Positions 8,587-16,602 of a stretch of 64,000 bases of DNA are shown one piece after another (position 1 is the first letter of the stretch; each line of letters opens with the position of its first letter). The notes beneath the pieces are model-generated. The model was not told the DNA's origin, did not search any database, and was given only the letters and a program-made list of their open reading frames with translations. The position numbers and the translations under genes were made by a program. Source of the DNA: Limnothrix sp. FACHB-406 (GTDB lineage Bacteria; Cyanobacteriota; Cyanobacteriia; CACIAM-69d); assembly GCF_014698235.1 (NCBI RefSeq), contig NZ_JACJSP010000010.1, positions 86,587 through 150,586 of the forward strand, in the 5' to 3' direction.

Positions 8587-8862
8587 GTCAACCATTCGTT
8601 ATCAATCAGTTCTGAAGAAGCTTTGGATTAGAGGAGTCGCTTTGGAATTCAAAACGCAACCCTACCCGATCGGCACACAAACGATTGCTAGACGATGGCG
8701 GTGCGAGGAGTGGAAACTATTTTTGGCACACCAACTTTTAGCACATTGCGGCCCGAGTCTTGCGAAATTGCAGGTCTCCTTTGGACACGCGCCCTGCCAA
8801 AACCTGGGTGAGTTCGATGCACCCTGAATGACCAGGTAGTTTCAAGATCGGGCGATCGCCCC
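8587..8862 (-). other. long untranslated interval between psaK stop and its terminator
   Basis: No reading frame on the minus strand here looks like a protein gene; frames that cross it are shadows of psaK. The 277 bases would be transcribed as a long 3' UTR if the terminator at 8541-8586 serves psaK. A small RNA could be embedded, but I see no recognised family. Confidence 0.4.
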
Positions 8863-9129
8863 TTACAGCGCACCCAGGTAGGACAAGCCCAGGATCGTCC
8901 CCAACCCGAGAATGTGGCCAAAGCTCGTGGTGGCCAGCAGGGCCGGGAAACCCATCCCCCCAAACAAAGCGGGCGAGGGCAGGGCCGGAGCCGCACTGGG
9001 ATACTTAATCGAGTATTTGCCGATGGCGATCGCCAGCACATTGCAAGCAATCATCACCGCACCCACCTTCGGACTCCATTCGAGAGTTGTGGGGACAGCC
9101 GCCAGCAAGGACAAGGAAACGTTCAGCAT
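8863..9129 (-). CDS. psaK: photosystem I reaction centre subunit PsaK
   Basis: An 88-residue integral thylakoid protein at the periphery of photosystem I. It has two membrane helices: one around VGAVMIACNVLAIAIGKYSI and one at the C-terminus (TSFGHILGLGTILGLSYLGAL). The spacer PALFGGMGFPALLATTSFGH is the most typical PsaK block. The ATG at 9129 is chosen because it gives the family's length; the upstream in-frame region is not conserved and contains a GC-rich hairpin. Single-gene unit with a strong terminator 277 bases beyond the stop. Confidence 0.93.
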   Translation of the reverse strand: MLNVSLSLLAAVPTTLEWSPKVGAVMIACNVLAIAIGKYSIKYPSAAPALPSPALFGGMGFPALLATTSFGHILGLGTILGLSYLGAL

Positions 9130-9259
9130 AGATTCTGAAGGGGTGAAACGCCCGAAACACAGCAAATTTGAGGCTATCTTGAACCGAAACCTTGGGGAAC
9201 GGTGGAGTTTGTTTGCAAGATTTAACGTTTCTTTGAAGAGTTCCAGCAATTTCTTAAGC

Positions 9260-9276
9260 GGGCCCCTCAGGGGCCC
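9260..9276. other. GC-rich hairpin in psaK leader/promoter region
   Basis: GGGCCCC (9260-9266), loop TCA, GGGGCCC (9270-9276): a perfect 7-bp stem 131 bases upstream of the psaK ATG. No T-run on either side, so not a normal terminator. Could be a leader structure or a repeat remnant. The rest of 9130-9505 shows no gene. Confidence 0.45.
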
Positions 9277-9505
9277 TACGGAATATTGCGAATCTTCCGA
9301 TCCCCTATTCTGATCCTCCAGACCCAACCGATCGCCCGAGATCGCCTAAGATTGCCCGATCGCCCGCCCCCAGACTCGCCCCAGCCGCACCCCAGACCAG
9401 TTTGGCCCTCGGATGCCCACGAAGGACAACCCCGCGTGGCACAATAGCCCCCGGATTCCCCATTCGCTTCAGTTCCCCATCAACCGGCTCAAGGCGCGAT
9501 CGACC

Positions 9506-11164
9506 ATGCAAGTCGTTAACCAATGGTTCACCCTCGGGCGCAATACCCTGCGCGATCGCCCCAATCTGCGCCATGTTTGCATCGTGGCCGCCCTGTTCGG
9601 CGCAGTGACCCTGATCCTGGGTTTGCACCGCTACTTCACCCTCTACGCCTCCTACGATCAGGGCATCTTTAACCAAGTTTTTTGGAATAACCTGCACGGG
9701 CGCTGGTTCGAGAGTTCTCTCTCTTCCTCCCTCTCCAGTGCCGTCAAACAAGATGGGCAAGCCGCCGAAGTGTTCTATCGCCGTTTGGGGCAACACTTCA
9801 CCCCCGCCTTGCTCCTGTGGCTGCCGATTTATGCCCTCCATTCCCAAGCAGTCACCCTGGTGTTTTTGCAAGTGGGGCTAATTACCGCCGCTGGCTTTGT
9901 GCTGTATGCCCTGGCCCGGCAACACCTCAGTGGCCCCGTTTCCGCTTGGATTGTCACGGGCTACTATGCGGCCAACGCCGTCATTGGCCCCACCTTTTCC
10001 AACTTTCACGATCTGTGCCAAATTCCGCTCTTTTTCTTCACCATTTTGTTGGCCATGGAAAAGCGGATTTGGTGGCTGTTTTGGCTGGTGGCAGGCCTCA
10101 GCCTATTGGTGCGTGAAGATCAAGGGATTGGGTTATTTGGCATTGGGGCTTACATGGTCTTGAGTCGCCGGTTTCCATCCCAAGGATTGGGGCTTTGTAC
10201 CCTGTCGTTTCTGTATGTGGTGACCTGTACTAATGTCTTCATGCCCTTCTTTTCGCCAGATATTTCCAAGCGATTCATGATCGAGCGCTTTGGGCAATAT
10301 GTGGGAGAAGAGGAGGCTTCCTCGATCGACATTTTGAAAGCCATGTTGACCCAGCCTTGGCTGTTGGTTTGGGAACTGGTGAATCCGCCCTTTGAAACAT
10401 TGAAATATTTGGCGGGTCATTGGTTGCCTTTGGCTTTTGTGCCGGCCTTGTCTCCCGCCAGTTGGATTATTTCTGGGTTCGGGTTGCTGAAAATTTTCTT
10501 GCAGCAAGGGGAATCGGCCCTGTCCATTAATATTCGCTACGCGATCACGATCGTGCCGGGGATGTTCTATGGGGCGATTTTGTGGTGGAAGTCCCATGGC
10601 GATCGATTCAAACAACCGAAATTTCGGCGGTTTTGGGCCGCTTGCATTGCCCTCTCGCTGCTGTTTTCCTTCACCTCCAATCCCCATCGAGCTTTATATT
10701 TTCTGATTCCCGATTCGGTGCAGCCTTGGGTTTATGTGTCGCTGCCGGAACAGTGGAGCCATGTGGGCCATGTGCGCAAGGTTTTGGCCCAAATTCCTGA
10801 AGATGCGAGCATTGCGGCCACGACCTATTTGGTTCCGCCCCTTTCCAGCCGCCGAGCGATTATTCGCCTCCCTTGGACGGAAATTCGCCGTGATGATCAA
10901 CAGATTTATTTCGCTGATTATTTGGTGGCGGATACTTGGCATTTAGCCCGCTATCAGGTGGCCTTCAGCAAGGAACGGGGGGAATTGCGGGAGTTTGTTC
11001 CCTTAGTCGATCGCACGTTGGCCCAAGGTCAATATGGAGTGCAAATGGTGGAAGATGGGGTAGTTTTGCTGAAGCTCAATACCCCTTCGGATCCGGCGGC
11101 TTTGGCTGCTTGGAATCAACGGCGATCGGAGCTATTGCCGCTGATTCAACCTACCCAATCCTAG
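9506..11164 (+). CDS. DUF2079 multi-pass membrane protein
   Basis: About 552 residues from the ATG at 9506 (the frame is open from 9413, but the extra N-terminus is not family-like). Typical DUF2079 blocks: LHRYFTLYASYDQGIFNQVFWN after the first membrane helix, then GQHFTPALLLWLPIYAL and SNFHDLCQIPLFFFTILLA. Roughly ten hydrophobic helices run through residue 400 and a soluble tail follows. DUF2079 proteins resemble the membrane halves of glycosyltransferase-C type enzymes, and the acidic pair near the first helix fits that, but no substrate is known. Immediately upstream of ispF in the same direction. Confidence 0.85.
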   Translation: MQVVNQWFTLGRNTLRDRPNLRHVCIVAALFGAVTLILGLHRYFTLYASYDQGIFNQVFWNNLHGRWFESSLSSSLSSAVKQDGQAAEVFYRRLGQHFTPALLLWLPIYALHSQAVTLVFLQVGLITAAGFVLYALARQHLSGPVSAWIVTGYYAANAVIGPTFSNFHDLCQIPLFFFTILLAMEKRIWWLFWLVAGLSLLVREDQGIGLFGIGAYMVLSRRFPSQGLGLCTLSFLYVVTCTNVFMPFFSPDISKRFMIERFGQYVGEEEASSIDILKAMLTQPWLLVWELVNPPFETLKYLAGHWLPLAFVPALSPASWIISGFGLLKIFLQQGESALSINIRYAITIVPGMFYGAILWWKSHGDRFKQPKFRRFWAACIALSLLFSFTSNPHRALYFLIPDSVQPWVYVSLPEQWSHVGHVRKVLAQIPEDASIAATTYLVPPLSSRRAIIRLPWTEIRRDDQQIYFADYLVADTWHLARYQVAFSKERGELREFVPLVDRTLAQGQYGVQMVEDGVVLLKLNTPSDPAALAAWNQRRSELLPLIQPTQS

Positions 11165-11268
11165 AGGTGGATTAAGCAGGATTAAGCAGGATTAAGCAAA
11201 TCAATTTGGGCTGTTCAGACATGCTCAACAGTGGCTGAATTGGGGATGCAAATACAGGAGGAAAAACG

Positions 11269-11751
11269 ATGGCAATTCGGATTGGCAATGGCTATGACAT
11301 TCATCGCCTGGGGCCCGATCGGGACTTGATCTTGGGCGGCATCAAAATCGATCACGAGTTGGGATTAGAAGGCCACAGCGATGCGGATGTGCTGACCCAC
11401 GCAATTATGGATGCGATGTTGGGGGCCCTCAGCTTGGGCGATATTGGTCACTACTTTCCGCCCACGGATCCCCAATGGAAAGGGGCAGACAGCCTGAAGC
11501 TTTTGGCGCAGGTGAACCAGCTTTTGCGCGATCGGGGTTGGCAGGTCAGCAACATTGACTCGGTGGTGGTGGCGGAACGGCCCAAACTGAAACCCCACAT
11601 CAACGCCATCCGATCGCGCCTTGCGGAAGTTTTGGGCATTGAACCCGATCGCGTTGGTGTGAAGGCCACCACCAACGAAAAATTGGGCCCCACGGGACGC
11701 GAGGAGGGCATCTGTGCCTATGCCGTGGCGCTCTTGGAAACCGTTGCCTAG
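11269..11751 (+). CDS. ispF: 2-C-methyl-D-erythritol 2,4-cyclodiphosphate synthase
   Basis: Fifth step of the MEP isoprenoid pathway: cyclises CDP-methylerythritol 2-phosphate to MEcPP, releasing CMP. The 160 residues start [20 protein letters not shown], with the DxH zinc ligands (YDIHRL), then [20 protein letters not shown] (SDAD..H), [18 protein letters not shown], and the C-terminal [25 protein letters not shown] block. Length is standard. GGAGGAAAAACG sits before the ATG. Feeds carotenoid, phytol and quinone synthesis in a phototroph. Confidence 0.97.
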   Translation: MAIRIGNGYDIHRLGPDRDLILGGIKIDHELGLEGHSDADVLTHAIMDAMLGALSLGDIGHYFPPTDPQWKGADSLKLLAQVNQLLRDRGWQVSNIDSVVVAERPKLKPHINAIRSRLAEVLGIEPDRVGVKATTNEKLGPTGREEGICAYAVALLETVA

Positions 11752-11777
11752 GGGATGTTTGAGGCCGGTGGCGACAA

Positions 11778-12473
11778 CTAGCGAGGGTTGGCGGGCGCTG
11801 CGTTGGGGCTGGGGTTGGGCTGAATTTGGGGTTGGGCTGGCTGGAAGGGTTTTTGCTTGCTGTCCATGATCGGCCGCACCAGGGCAAAGCTAATGCCAAA
11901 GGCCGTCATGGCAATCAGGGCGATCGCTAAAATGGGCCAAATGCCAGAGCTGGACTCGCCGGAGCCGCCGTTGGGGGTCGATCGCCCAAAGTTGCCCAAG
12001 CCTCCCAGCCGGGTCGATTGCGGTTCGTTGGCGGCTCCATAGAACTCTGCCATGGGTTCCAAGTCTGGCAAGGCGTTCCAATCGCTCACGGCTGCTTGCT
12101 GGAACGGATCTCCCGCGATCGGGGCGTTGGGGGCCAAGGCGGGCTGGGGCGGCCTGGCGGCCATCGGCGGTGGCGGGGCGATCGGGGCGCTGGGCGCAAC
12201 ACTCAAGGGATTGGGATCTAAGGGGCGCGGGGCATCCTGGGGCGTGGCGTTGGCCCGCAGGGTGGCCACGGCTTCCGCCAAGGCATCCAAGTCCGATCGC
12301 AGGCGATCGCGCTGTTGGGTCAGTTGGGCATTGTGCTTTTGCACCGCTTCCAACATGGCGCGGGTAGCTTGCAGCTCCGAAGCCAATTGGCGATAAACCG
12401 CCACGGGAATTGTGCCTTGGGAACCGCTTGGCCCGGATGACACAAGGGACTTCGGCGAAACGTTGCTATCCAT
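11778..12473 (-). CDS. conserved cyanobacterial coiled-coil protein with C-terminal membrane helix
   Basis: A 231-residue protein of unknown function. Residues about 21-75 (IPVAVYRQLASELQATRAML... then QRDRLRSDLDALAEAV) form an amphipathic coiled coil of a type I recall from other cyanobacterial hypotheticals. A Pro/Ala-rich linker (about 76-125) follows, then a low-complexity stretch and one membrane helix (IWPILAIALIAMTAFGISFALV, near 181-202) with a short Pro-rich tail. Likely a tail-anchored cytoplasmic protein. Converges with ispF. Confidence 0.7.
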   Translation of the reverse strand: MDSNVSPKSLVSSGPSGSQGTIPVAVYRQLASELQATRAMLEAVQKHNAQLTQQRDRLRSDLDALAEAVATLRANATPQDAPRPLDPNPLSVAPSAPIAPPPPMAARPPQPALAPNAPIAGDPFQQAAVSDWNALPDLEPMAEFYGAANEPQSTRLGGLGNFGRSTPNGGSGESSSGIWPILAIALIAMTAFGISFALVRPIMDSKQKPFQPAQPQIQPNPSPNAAPANPR

Positions 12474-12709
12474 AGCTCAACTCAACCCAACGTTGAATAA
12501 CGGCAAAGACTCCCGGCCATTATCAACGATCGCCCTCAGGATCGACTGCCCAATCTGGGTTGTGGACTGGCGCGATGTGGATTTCCCGATCGGGCTAGGG
12601 CGATCGGCCGCGCGATCGCCCGTGGCCGAAATGGGGCTAGTTGGCTGGAGTCAGTCCATCAAGTTTTGTAAACTGTTCTCCAGTCTCGCAACCTCACAGA
12701 GCCACAGTC

Positions 12710-13123
12710 ATGAGCCAAGCCACCGCTGACACCGCCCACGAACCCGTGAAATACGGTGAGCGCCAAATCGAAGAAGGGCAATTGATCACCTTCCCCAATC
12801 CGCGGCCGGGTCGGATCTATCATGTGCAAATTAGCTTGCCGGAATTTACTTGCAAATGCCCCTTTTCCGGCTATCCCGACTTTGCCAAAATTTCGATCGA
12901 CTATGTGCCCGATCAAAAAGTTGTGGAACTGAAGGCGATCAAGCTCTATATCAACAGCTACCGCGATCGCTACATTTCCCACGAGGAATCCATTAACCAA
13001 ATTTTGGACGACTTTGTGGCAGCCGCTGATCCGTTGGAAGCGACGATCGTTGGTGATTTTAACCCCCGTGGCAATGTCCACACCGTGGTGGAAGTGCGCC
13101 ACCAAAAACCCGCCCAAGCCTAG
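12710..13123 (+). CDS. queF: NADPH-dependent 7-cyano-7-deazaguanine reductase QueF
   Basis: Reduces preQ0 to preQ1 in queuosine biosynthesis, using two NADPH. The 137-residue protein is the short (single-domain) QueF type. FTCKCPFSGYPDFAKISIDYVP carries the catalytic cysteine (C50 in CPFSGYPD) and the following acid. ELKAIKLYINSYRDRYISHEESINQILDDF is the QueF signature with the substrate-binding glutamate. HVQISLPEF precedes it. The ATG at 12710 gives the normal length; the upstream extension from 12641 is not conserved. No clear preQ1 riboswitch seen upstream. Confidence 0.95.
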   Translation: MSQATADTAHEPVKYGERQIEEGQLITFPNPRPGRIYHVQISLPEFTCKCPFSGYPDFAKISIDYVPDQKVVELKAIKLYINSYRDRYISHEESINQILDDFVAAADPLEATIVGDFNPRGNVHTVVEVRHQKPAQA

Positions 13124-13144
13124 CCCAATTTCGGAGTCGATCGC

Positions 13145-13552
13145 GTGAGCCAACCTTGGCGACAAATTACCCAACAACCCTGGGGATCCATGGCCGGTGC
13201 GGCGGCCCTCAGCCTCGCCCTGGCCATGGCGATCGACCAAGGCGTAATTGTCCTGGCCGAAGCCTGGCCGCCCCTCGCGGCGGGGCTGATGGGGTTGGGA
13301 TCCTGGTCTATTTTTTTAATCCTGGCGATCGGGCTGGGTGTGGGAGCCTTGGCGGTGCATTGTGCCGAGCGGCTGTTTCCGCAAGTGCGACTCAATGGGG
13401 GCAGCCTGTGGACCCTGGTGGCTTGTGTGGGGGGCGAGCTGGGTCTTTTGAGTTTGTTGCCGTTGCCGGTGTTGCTGATTTCCTTCAGCGAGCTGATGGT
13501 GATGGCGATTTTGGTCGGTGTGTTTTGGCGGGGCCGGGCCCACTGGCGTTGA
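13145..13552 (+). CDS. small multi-pass membrane protein, unknown function
   Basis: 135 residues from a GTG at 13145, 21 bases after the queF stop, so probably cotranscribed. About four hydrophobic segments: AAALSLALAMAIDQGVIVL, WSIFLILAIGLGVGALAVH, GSLWTLVACVGGELGLLSLL and VLLISFSELMVMAILVGVF. No named family recognised. No charged active-site-like motif beyond a conserved-looking GGELG. Confidence 0.65.
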   Translation: MSQPWRQITQQPWGSMAGAAALSLALAMAIDQGVIVLAEAWPPLAAGLMGLGSWSIFLILAIGLGVGALAVHCAERLFPQVRLNGGSLWTLVACVGGELGLLSLLPLPVLLISFSELMVMAILVGVFWRGRAHWR

Positions 13553-13584
13553 GCCAGATTGCCAGCTTTCCAAGATTTCTAGAT

Positions 13585-13676
13585 TTCTAGAATCCCAATT
13601 TCTAAATTTCTAAAATCCCAATTTCCAAAATCTAAATTTCTAGACTTCTAGAATCCCAATTTCTAAATTTCTAAAA
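13585..13676. repeat. AT-rich direct repeats (31-bp unit, 61-bp spacing)
   Basis: The 31-base unit starting TTCTAGAATCCCAATTTCTA is found at 13585-13615 and again, identical, at 13646-13676. Shorter variants (TTTCTAGA, TCTAAATTTC) fill the space between. The block lies between the small membrane protein gene and the CHRD gene and contrasts strongly with the GC-rich surroundings. No gene in 13553-13911. Confidence 0.75.
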
Positions 13677-13810
13677 GACTGCATCCAAAACGCGATCGGG
13701 TGACGTACTCCAATCGAGCGATCGCGCAGGGTGGCTGATCTCAGTGCAGCCTGTTGGTCAATGGGCCTGGTGTGCAATAGGCGCGCAATATTTTTGTGCA
13801 ACTTTCAATA

Positions 13811-13851
13811 CAACCGGCCGTTAGTACAACCGGCCGTTAGTGCAACCGGCC
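13811..13851. repeat. 16-bp tandem repeat CAACCGGCCGTTAGTR
   Basis: Two full copies (13811-13826, 13827-13842) and a 9-base partial third. Each carries the palindrome CGGCCG. Sixty bases upstream of the CHRD gene, so the repeat could lie in its promoter or leader. Confidence 0.7.
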
Positions 13852-13911
13852 TTGCTTCTGCGCGATCGCCCCGAGGTCTCAAACCCGATTTTGATTTCAG
13901 GATGATCTTTC

Positions 13912-14628
13912 ATGCGCCATAATCCATTGCCCCGTCCTGTTGCCCAAGGTGCTGTTTCTGCCGTTCGCTGGCGATTGTGGGTGCGATCGGCCCTGTTGTT
14001 TGTGCTTAGTGGTTTGTTAACCGTTGTATTTCACGGTTTTGCCCTGGCTCCAGTGGGTGGCCCAGGGGCGGCCTGGGCGGGCGATCGCCCTATGCTCGTG
14101 GAAGCGAGCCAGTTTGGCCCGATGCAGCCAGCAAATTTGCTCGATCGCGCCGTGTATCAAAATCTGCAAGCGGCCAAGGCAACCCTGTTGGCCAGCGGAG
14201 CCAAAGCCAGCGAGCTAAAAACCTTTGTGGCCAAAATGAGCACCGCTGAGACAGTGCCCGTGCGAGCCAACAGCGGCGCTTGGGGAACCGTGGGAGCCGT
14301 CCTGTCGGGTAACCGCTTGGTGGTGCGGGGCAGTTTTCGGGAGCTATCCAGCCCCCTGCGCAACTACGTTACGGATCCCGTTAGCCCCCCGAACCCGAAC
14401 ATCACCTCCGCCTTTCACATTCACCGAGGCATGGCCACCGAAAATGGCCCTTTCCAATACGCCCTGCAAGTGATGACCGATGACAGTGGCTTACTGGGCA
14501 GCGCCATGGGTGACTACATGCTCACGGTGGAACAGTTGGATGCGTTGAGCAAGGGGATGCTCTATGTGGATTTGCACACCACTAAAAACCGTGGTGGCGA
14601 GCTGCGGGCCGTGTTGAAGCCGCTTTAG
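13912..14628 (+). CDS. CHRD-domain exported protein
   Basis: 238 residues. The N-terminus has basic residues, a hydrophobic helix (ALLFVLSGLLTVVFHGFALA, about 28-47) and an AWA-GD cleavage site, so export is likely. Residues about 115-237 form a CHRD domain: VLSGNRLVVRGSFRELSSPL, AFHIHRGMATENGPFQYAL and the ending MLYVDLHTTKNRGGELRAVL. CHRD domains are beta-rich extracytoplasmic modules of uncertain role. A sigma/anti-sigma gene pair lies downstream in the same direction, about 320 bases away, and may control envelope genes of this sort (inference). Confidence 0.85.
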   Translation: MRHNPLPRPVAQGAVSAVRWRLWVRSALLFVLSGLLTVVFHGFALAPVGGPGAAWAGDRPMLVEASQFGPMQPANLLDRAVYQNLQAAKATLLASGAKASELKTFVAKMSTAETVPVRANSGAWGTVGAVLSGNRLVVRGSFRELSSPLRNYVTDPVSPPNPNITSAFHIHRGMATENGPFQYALQVMTDDSGLLGSAMGDYMLTVEQLDALSKGMLYVDLHTTKNRGGELRAVLKPL

Positions 14629-14669
14629 CTTCTCCCTTGGCTGAAGCACGGAGGCGCTCAGCTTTGGGG

Positions 14670-14702
14670 TTGACGGACTCCCCGCGATCAATCGACGGGG
14701 AG
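14670..14702. other. hairpin resembling an IS200/IS605 end; possible 3' stem of the CHRD gene
   Basis: CTCCCCG (14678-14684) pairs with CGGGGAG (14696-14702), extended by an inner CGAT/ATCG with one bulge. It is preceded by TTGAC, giving a layout like the TTGACATCCTCCCC... end of the tnpB element at 43601. It is 42 bases past the CHRD stop but no T-run follows. No gene is seen in 14629-14952. Confidence 0.45.
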
Positions 14703-14952
14703 CCGGCCGCTGGCTAGAGTACATCGGGAAATTGCAGAAAGTTAGGGTCTGAAACTCCGCGCTTTTGGAGCGTGCTAGGCTGCAATTGGCCGCGAGGTTC
14801 GTGGCTTCAGTCTGTGGGTTTGCAATTCTCGAGCTGCCTGTGGCGGGGAGAATGCCAACAGCATTACGCAGACCGATGCTTCGCCCGTGGCCCCAGCCCT
14901 CAGAGGCCCAGGATTGCCGGTATCAAGACAGCCAGATCCACCGCCATTGCCT

Positions 14953-15588
14953 ATGGATGCCCAATCCCCTGAGCTTGGCTCCGGCCCAGATTGGGCAGCG
15001 GAGGAAAAAAGCCAAGTTGTGGGCCCGCCCGAGCCGAGTGATGCGGTTCTGTGGCAGGCGCTGCGACGGGGGGAGCGGGCCGCCTTGGGGCAGCTCTACG
15101 ATCGCCATGTGGGGGTGGTCTATGCGATCGCCCTGCGATTGTTGGGTAATGTGCAGGATGCGGAAGATTTAACTCAGGAAATCTTTTTGCAACTTGGGCG
15201 CAGTGCCTATGACCCCGATCGGGGATCCTTGCGCACATTTTTGGCAATTTTGACGCGATCGCGCGGCCTTGATCGGCTGCGGGCCCAACGCCGGGCGCGG
15301 GCTTCCTTGGAAACTTGGCAAACGGAACAACAACAGGCCATTGCTCAACCGCCGGATCTGTTGGCGGAGTCGCTCGATCGAGCCGAGACGGCGGCCCAGG
15401 TGCGTGCGGCCCTGGCCCAACTGTCTGAAAATCAGCGCCAAGTTTTGCAGTTAGCCTACAGCGACGGCCTGAGCCAGTCGGCCATTGCCGAGCGCCTTGG
15501 TCTTCCCCTCGGAACGGTCAAAGCTTGGGCCCGACGGGGATTGCTGAAGCTGCGCCAAACCTTGCAGCCCGCTGTGGAGGATGCCTAG
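14953..15588 (+). CDS. ECF-type RNA polymerase sigma factor
   Basis: 211 residues from the ATG at 14953 (a GTG at 14887 is also in frame). Region 2: AALGQLYDRHVGVVYAIALRLL, NVQDAEDLTQEIFLQL and the DPDRGSLRTFLAILTRSRGLDRLRAQRR block that contacts the -10 element. Region 4: LAQLSENQRQVLQLAYSDGL then the helix-turn-helix SQSAIAERLGLPLGTVKAWARRGLLKLR. Regions 1.2 and 3 are absent, as in group-4 (SigG-like) factors. It overlaps an RskA-type anti-sigma gene by 8 bases, the usual arrangement for membrane-held ECF factors. Confidence 0.93.
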   Translation: MDAQSPELGSGPDWAAEEKSQVVGPPEPSDAVLWQALRRGERAALGQLYDRHVGVVYAIALRLLGNVQDAEDLTQEIFLQLGRSAYDPDRGSLRTFLAILTRSRGLDRLRAQRRARASLETWQTEQQQAIAQPPDLLAESLDRAETAAQVRAALAQLSENQRQVLQLAYSDGLSQSAIAERLGLPLGTVKAWARRGLLKLRQTLQPAVEDA

Positions 15589-16549
15589 CCCCATGACTTC
15601 TCCCATCCTTCCCCCCCATTCCGACGGCTCCAACCCCGTGCCCGAGCCAGCCCCCACCGCTGAACCGTTGGCCAATGCTGACGCAGCCGATCGCGCCCTG
15701 GAGCCGATCGAGCCGATCGAGCCGATCGAGATGGATTGGTTGTTGGCGGGCTATGTGTTGAATGATTTGGATGCGGATGAGGCGGCCGCCCTGGCCCAAC
15801 GGTGGGATGAGGCGGCGATTCAACAAACCTTGCAAGAACTGCAAACCAGTTGGGACTTGGTGAACTTGCCTGCGCCCGTGCAGCCTGCTGCTGCCTTGCG
15901 ATCGCGCATTTTGGCGGAAGCTGACCCAGCGGCTCGATCGCTGGACTCTGCACCACCGGAGCCATTGGCATTGTCCGCCGCGTCGGATTCGGCTTTACCA
16001 TCGCCTCCCTTCACCCGATCGACCCGATCGACCTGGTGGGCAGAAGTTCAGCAATTGCCTCGTTGGGCCCAGCGGGCCGGTTGGGCGGCGGCGGCGATCA
16101 TTGCGGCCTTGACGGCGAGTAATTGGTGGTTGTGGCGATCGTTGCAAACCCAACAGGCCCAAGCGCCCGGCCGCCCGATCGTCGTGGTGTTGCGCACCGC
16201 CAATCAGGAATCGCCTGCTGGCCGAACCAACGCAGCGGTGGCGATCGAGGTTGATCCGTCCCGGATGGTCGGTCGTTTGCGAGTGGATCAATTGCCGCCC
16301 CTCGCGCCGGGCAAGGTCTATGTGCTCTGGACGGTGGTGGATCCCCAGGCTCCATTCACAACGGATCATAAAAATGCCATCTTGACCCATGTGTTTTCGG
16401 TGAATCAACCAAGCGATCGGGTTCAAAATTTAGTGTTGCCGAAGGCTTTTTTAGATCTTGAATATGTCAAGGCGTTGGCCATTTCGGTTGAAGATGCCAA
16501 AGCGCCCCAACGCCACCAGTCACCGCCCATTTTGATTGAACGTCTTTAA
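15581..16549 (+). CDS. anti-sigma factor, RskA type
   Basis: 322 residues. N-terminal cytoplasmic part includes MDWLLAGYVLNDLDADEAAALAQ, the sigma-binding domain pattern of RskA-like proteins. One membrane helix (WAAAAIIAALTASNWWLW, near 168-185) follows. The extracytoplasmic domain has the RskA C-terminal blocks NAAVAIEVDPSRMVGRLRVDQ, LPPLAPGKVYVLWTVV and LDLEYVKALAISVED. It should hold the preceding sigma factor at the membrane until an envelope signal releases it. Start is either the ATG at 15581 (overlap of 8 bases) or 15593, which has better spacing from GGAGG. Confidence 0.88.
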   Translation: MPSPMTSPILPPHSDGSNPVPEPAPTAEPLANADAADRALEPIEPIEPIEMDWLLAGYVLNDLDADEAAALAQRWDEAAIQQTLQELQTSWDLVNLPAPVQPAAALRSRILAEADPAARSLDSAPPEPLALSAASDSALPSPPFTRSTRSTWWAEVQQLPRWAQRAGWAAAAIIAALTASNWWLWRSLQTQQAQAPGRPIVVVLRTANQESPAGRTNAAVAIEVDPSRMVGRLRVDQLPPLAPGKVYVLWTVVDPQAPFTTDHKNAILTHVFSVNQPSDRVQNLVLPKAFLDLEYVKALAISVEDAKAPQRHQSPPILIERL

Positions 16550-16602
16550 TCAAGTGCCGCTGATCTAGCCTTCAGTGATCTGAAACTTCAGCCCAGATTT
16601 GC

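Noticed and set aside
8513..8827. 104-codon rightward frame between the TPR gene and psaK
   Set aside because: Its first codons cover the psaK terminator hairpin, and it shows no family signature.
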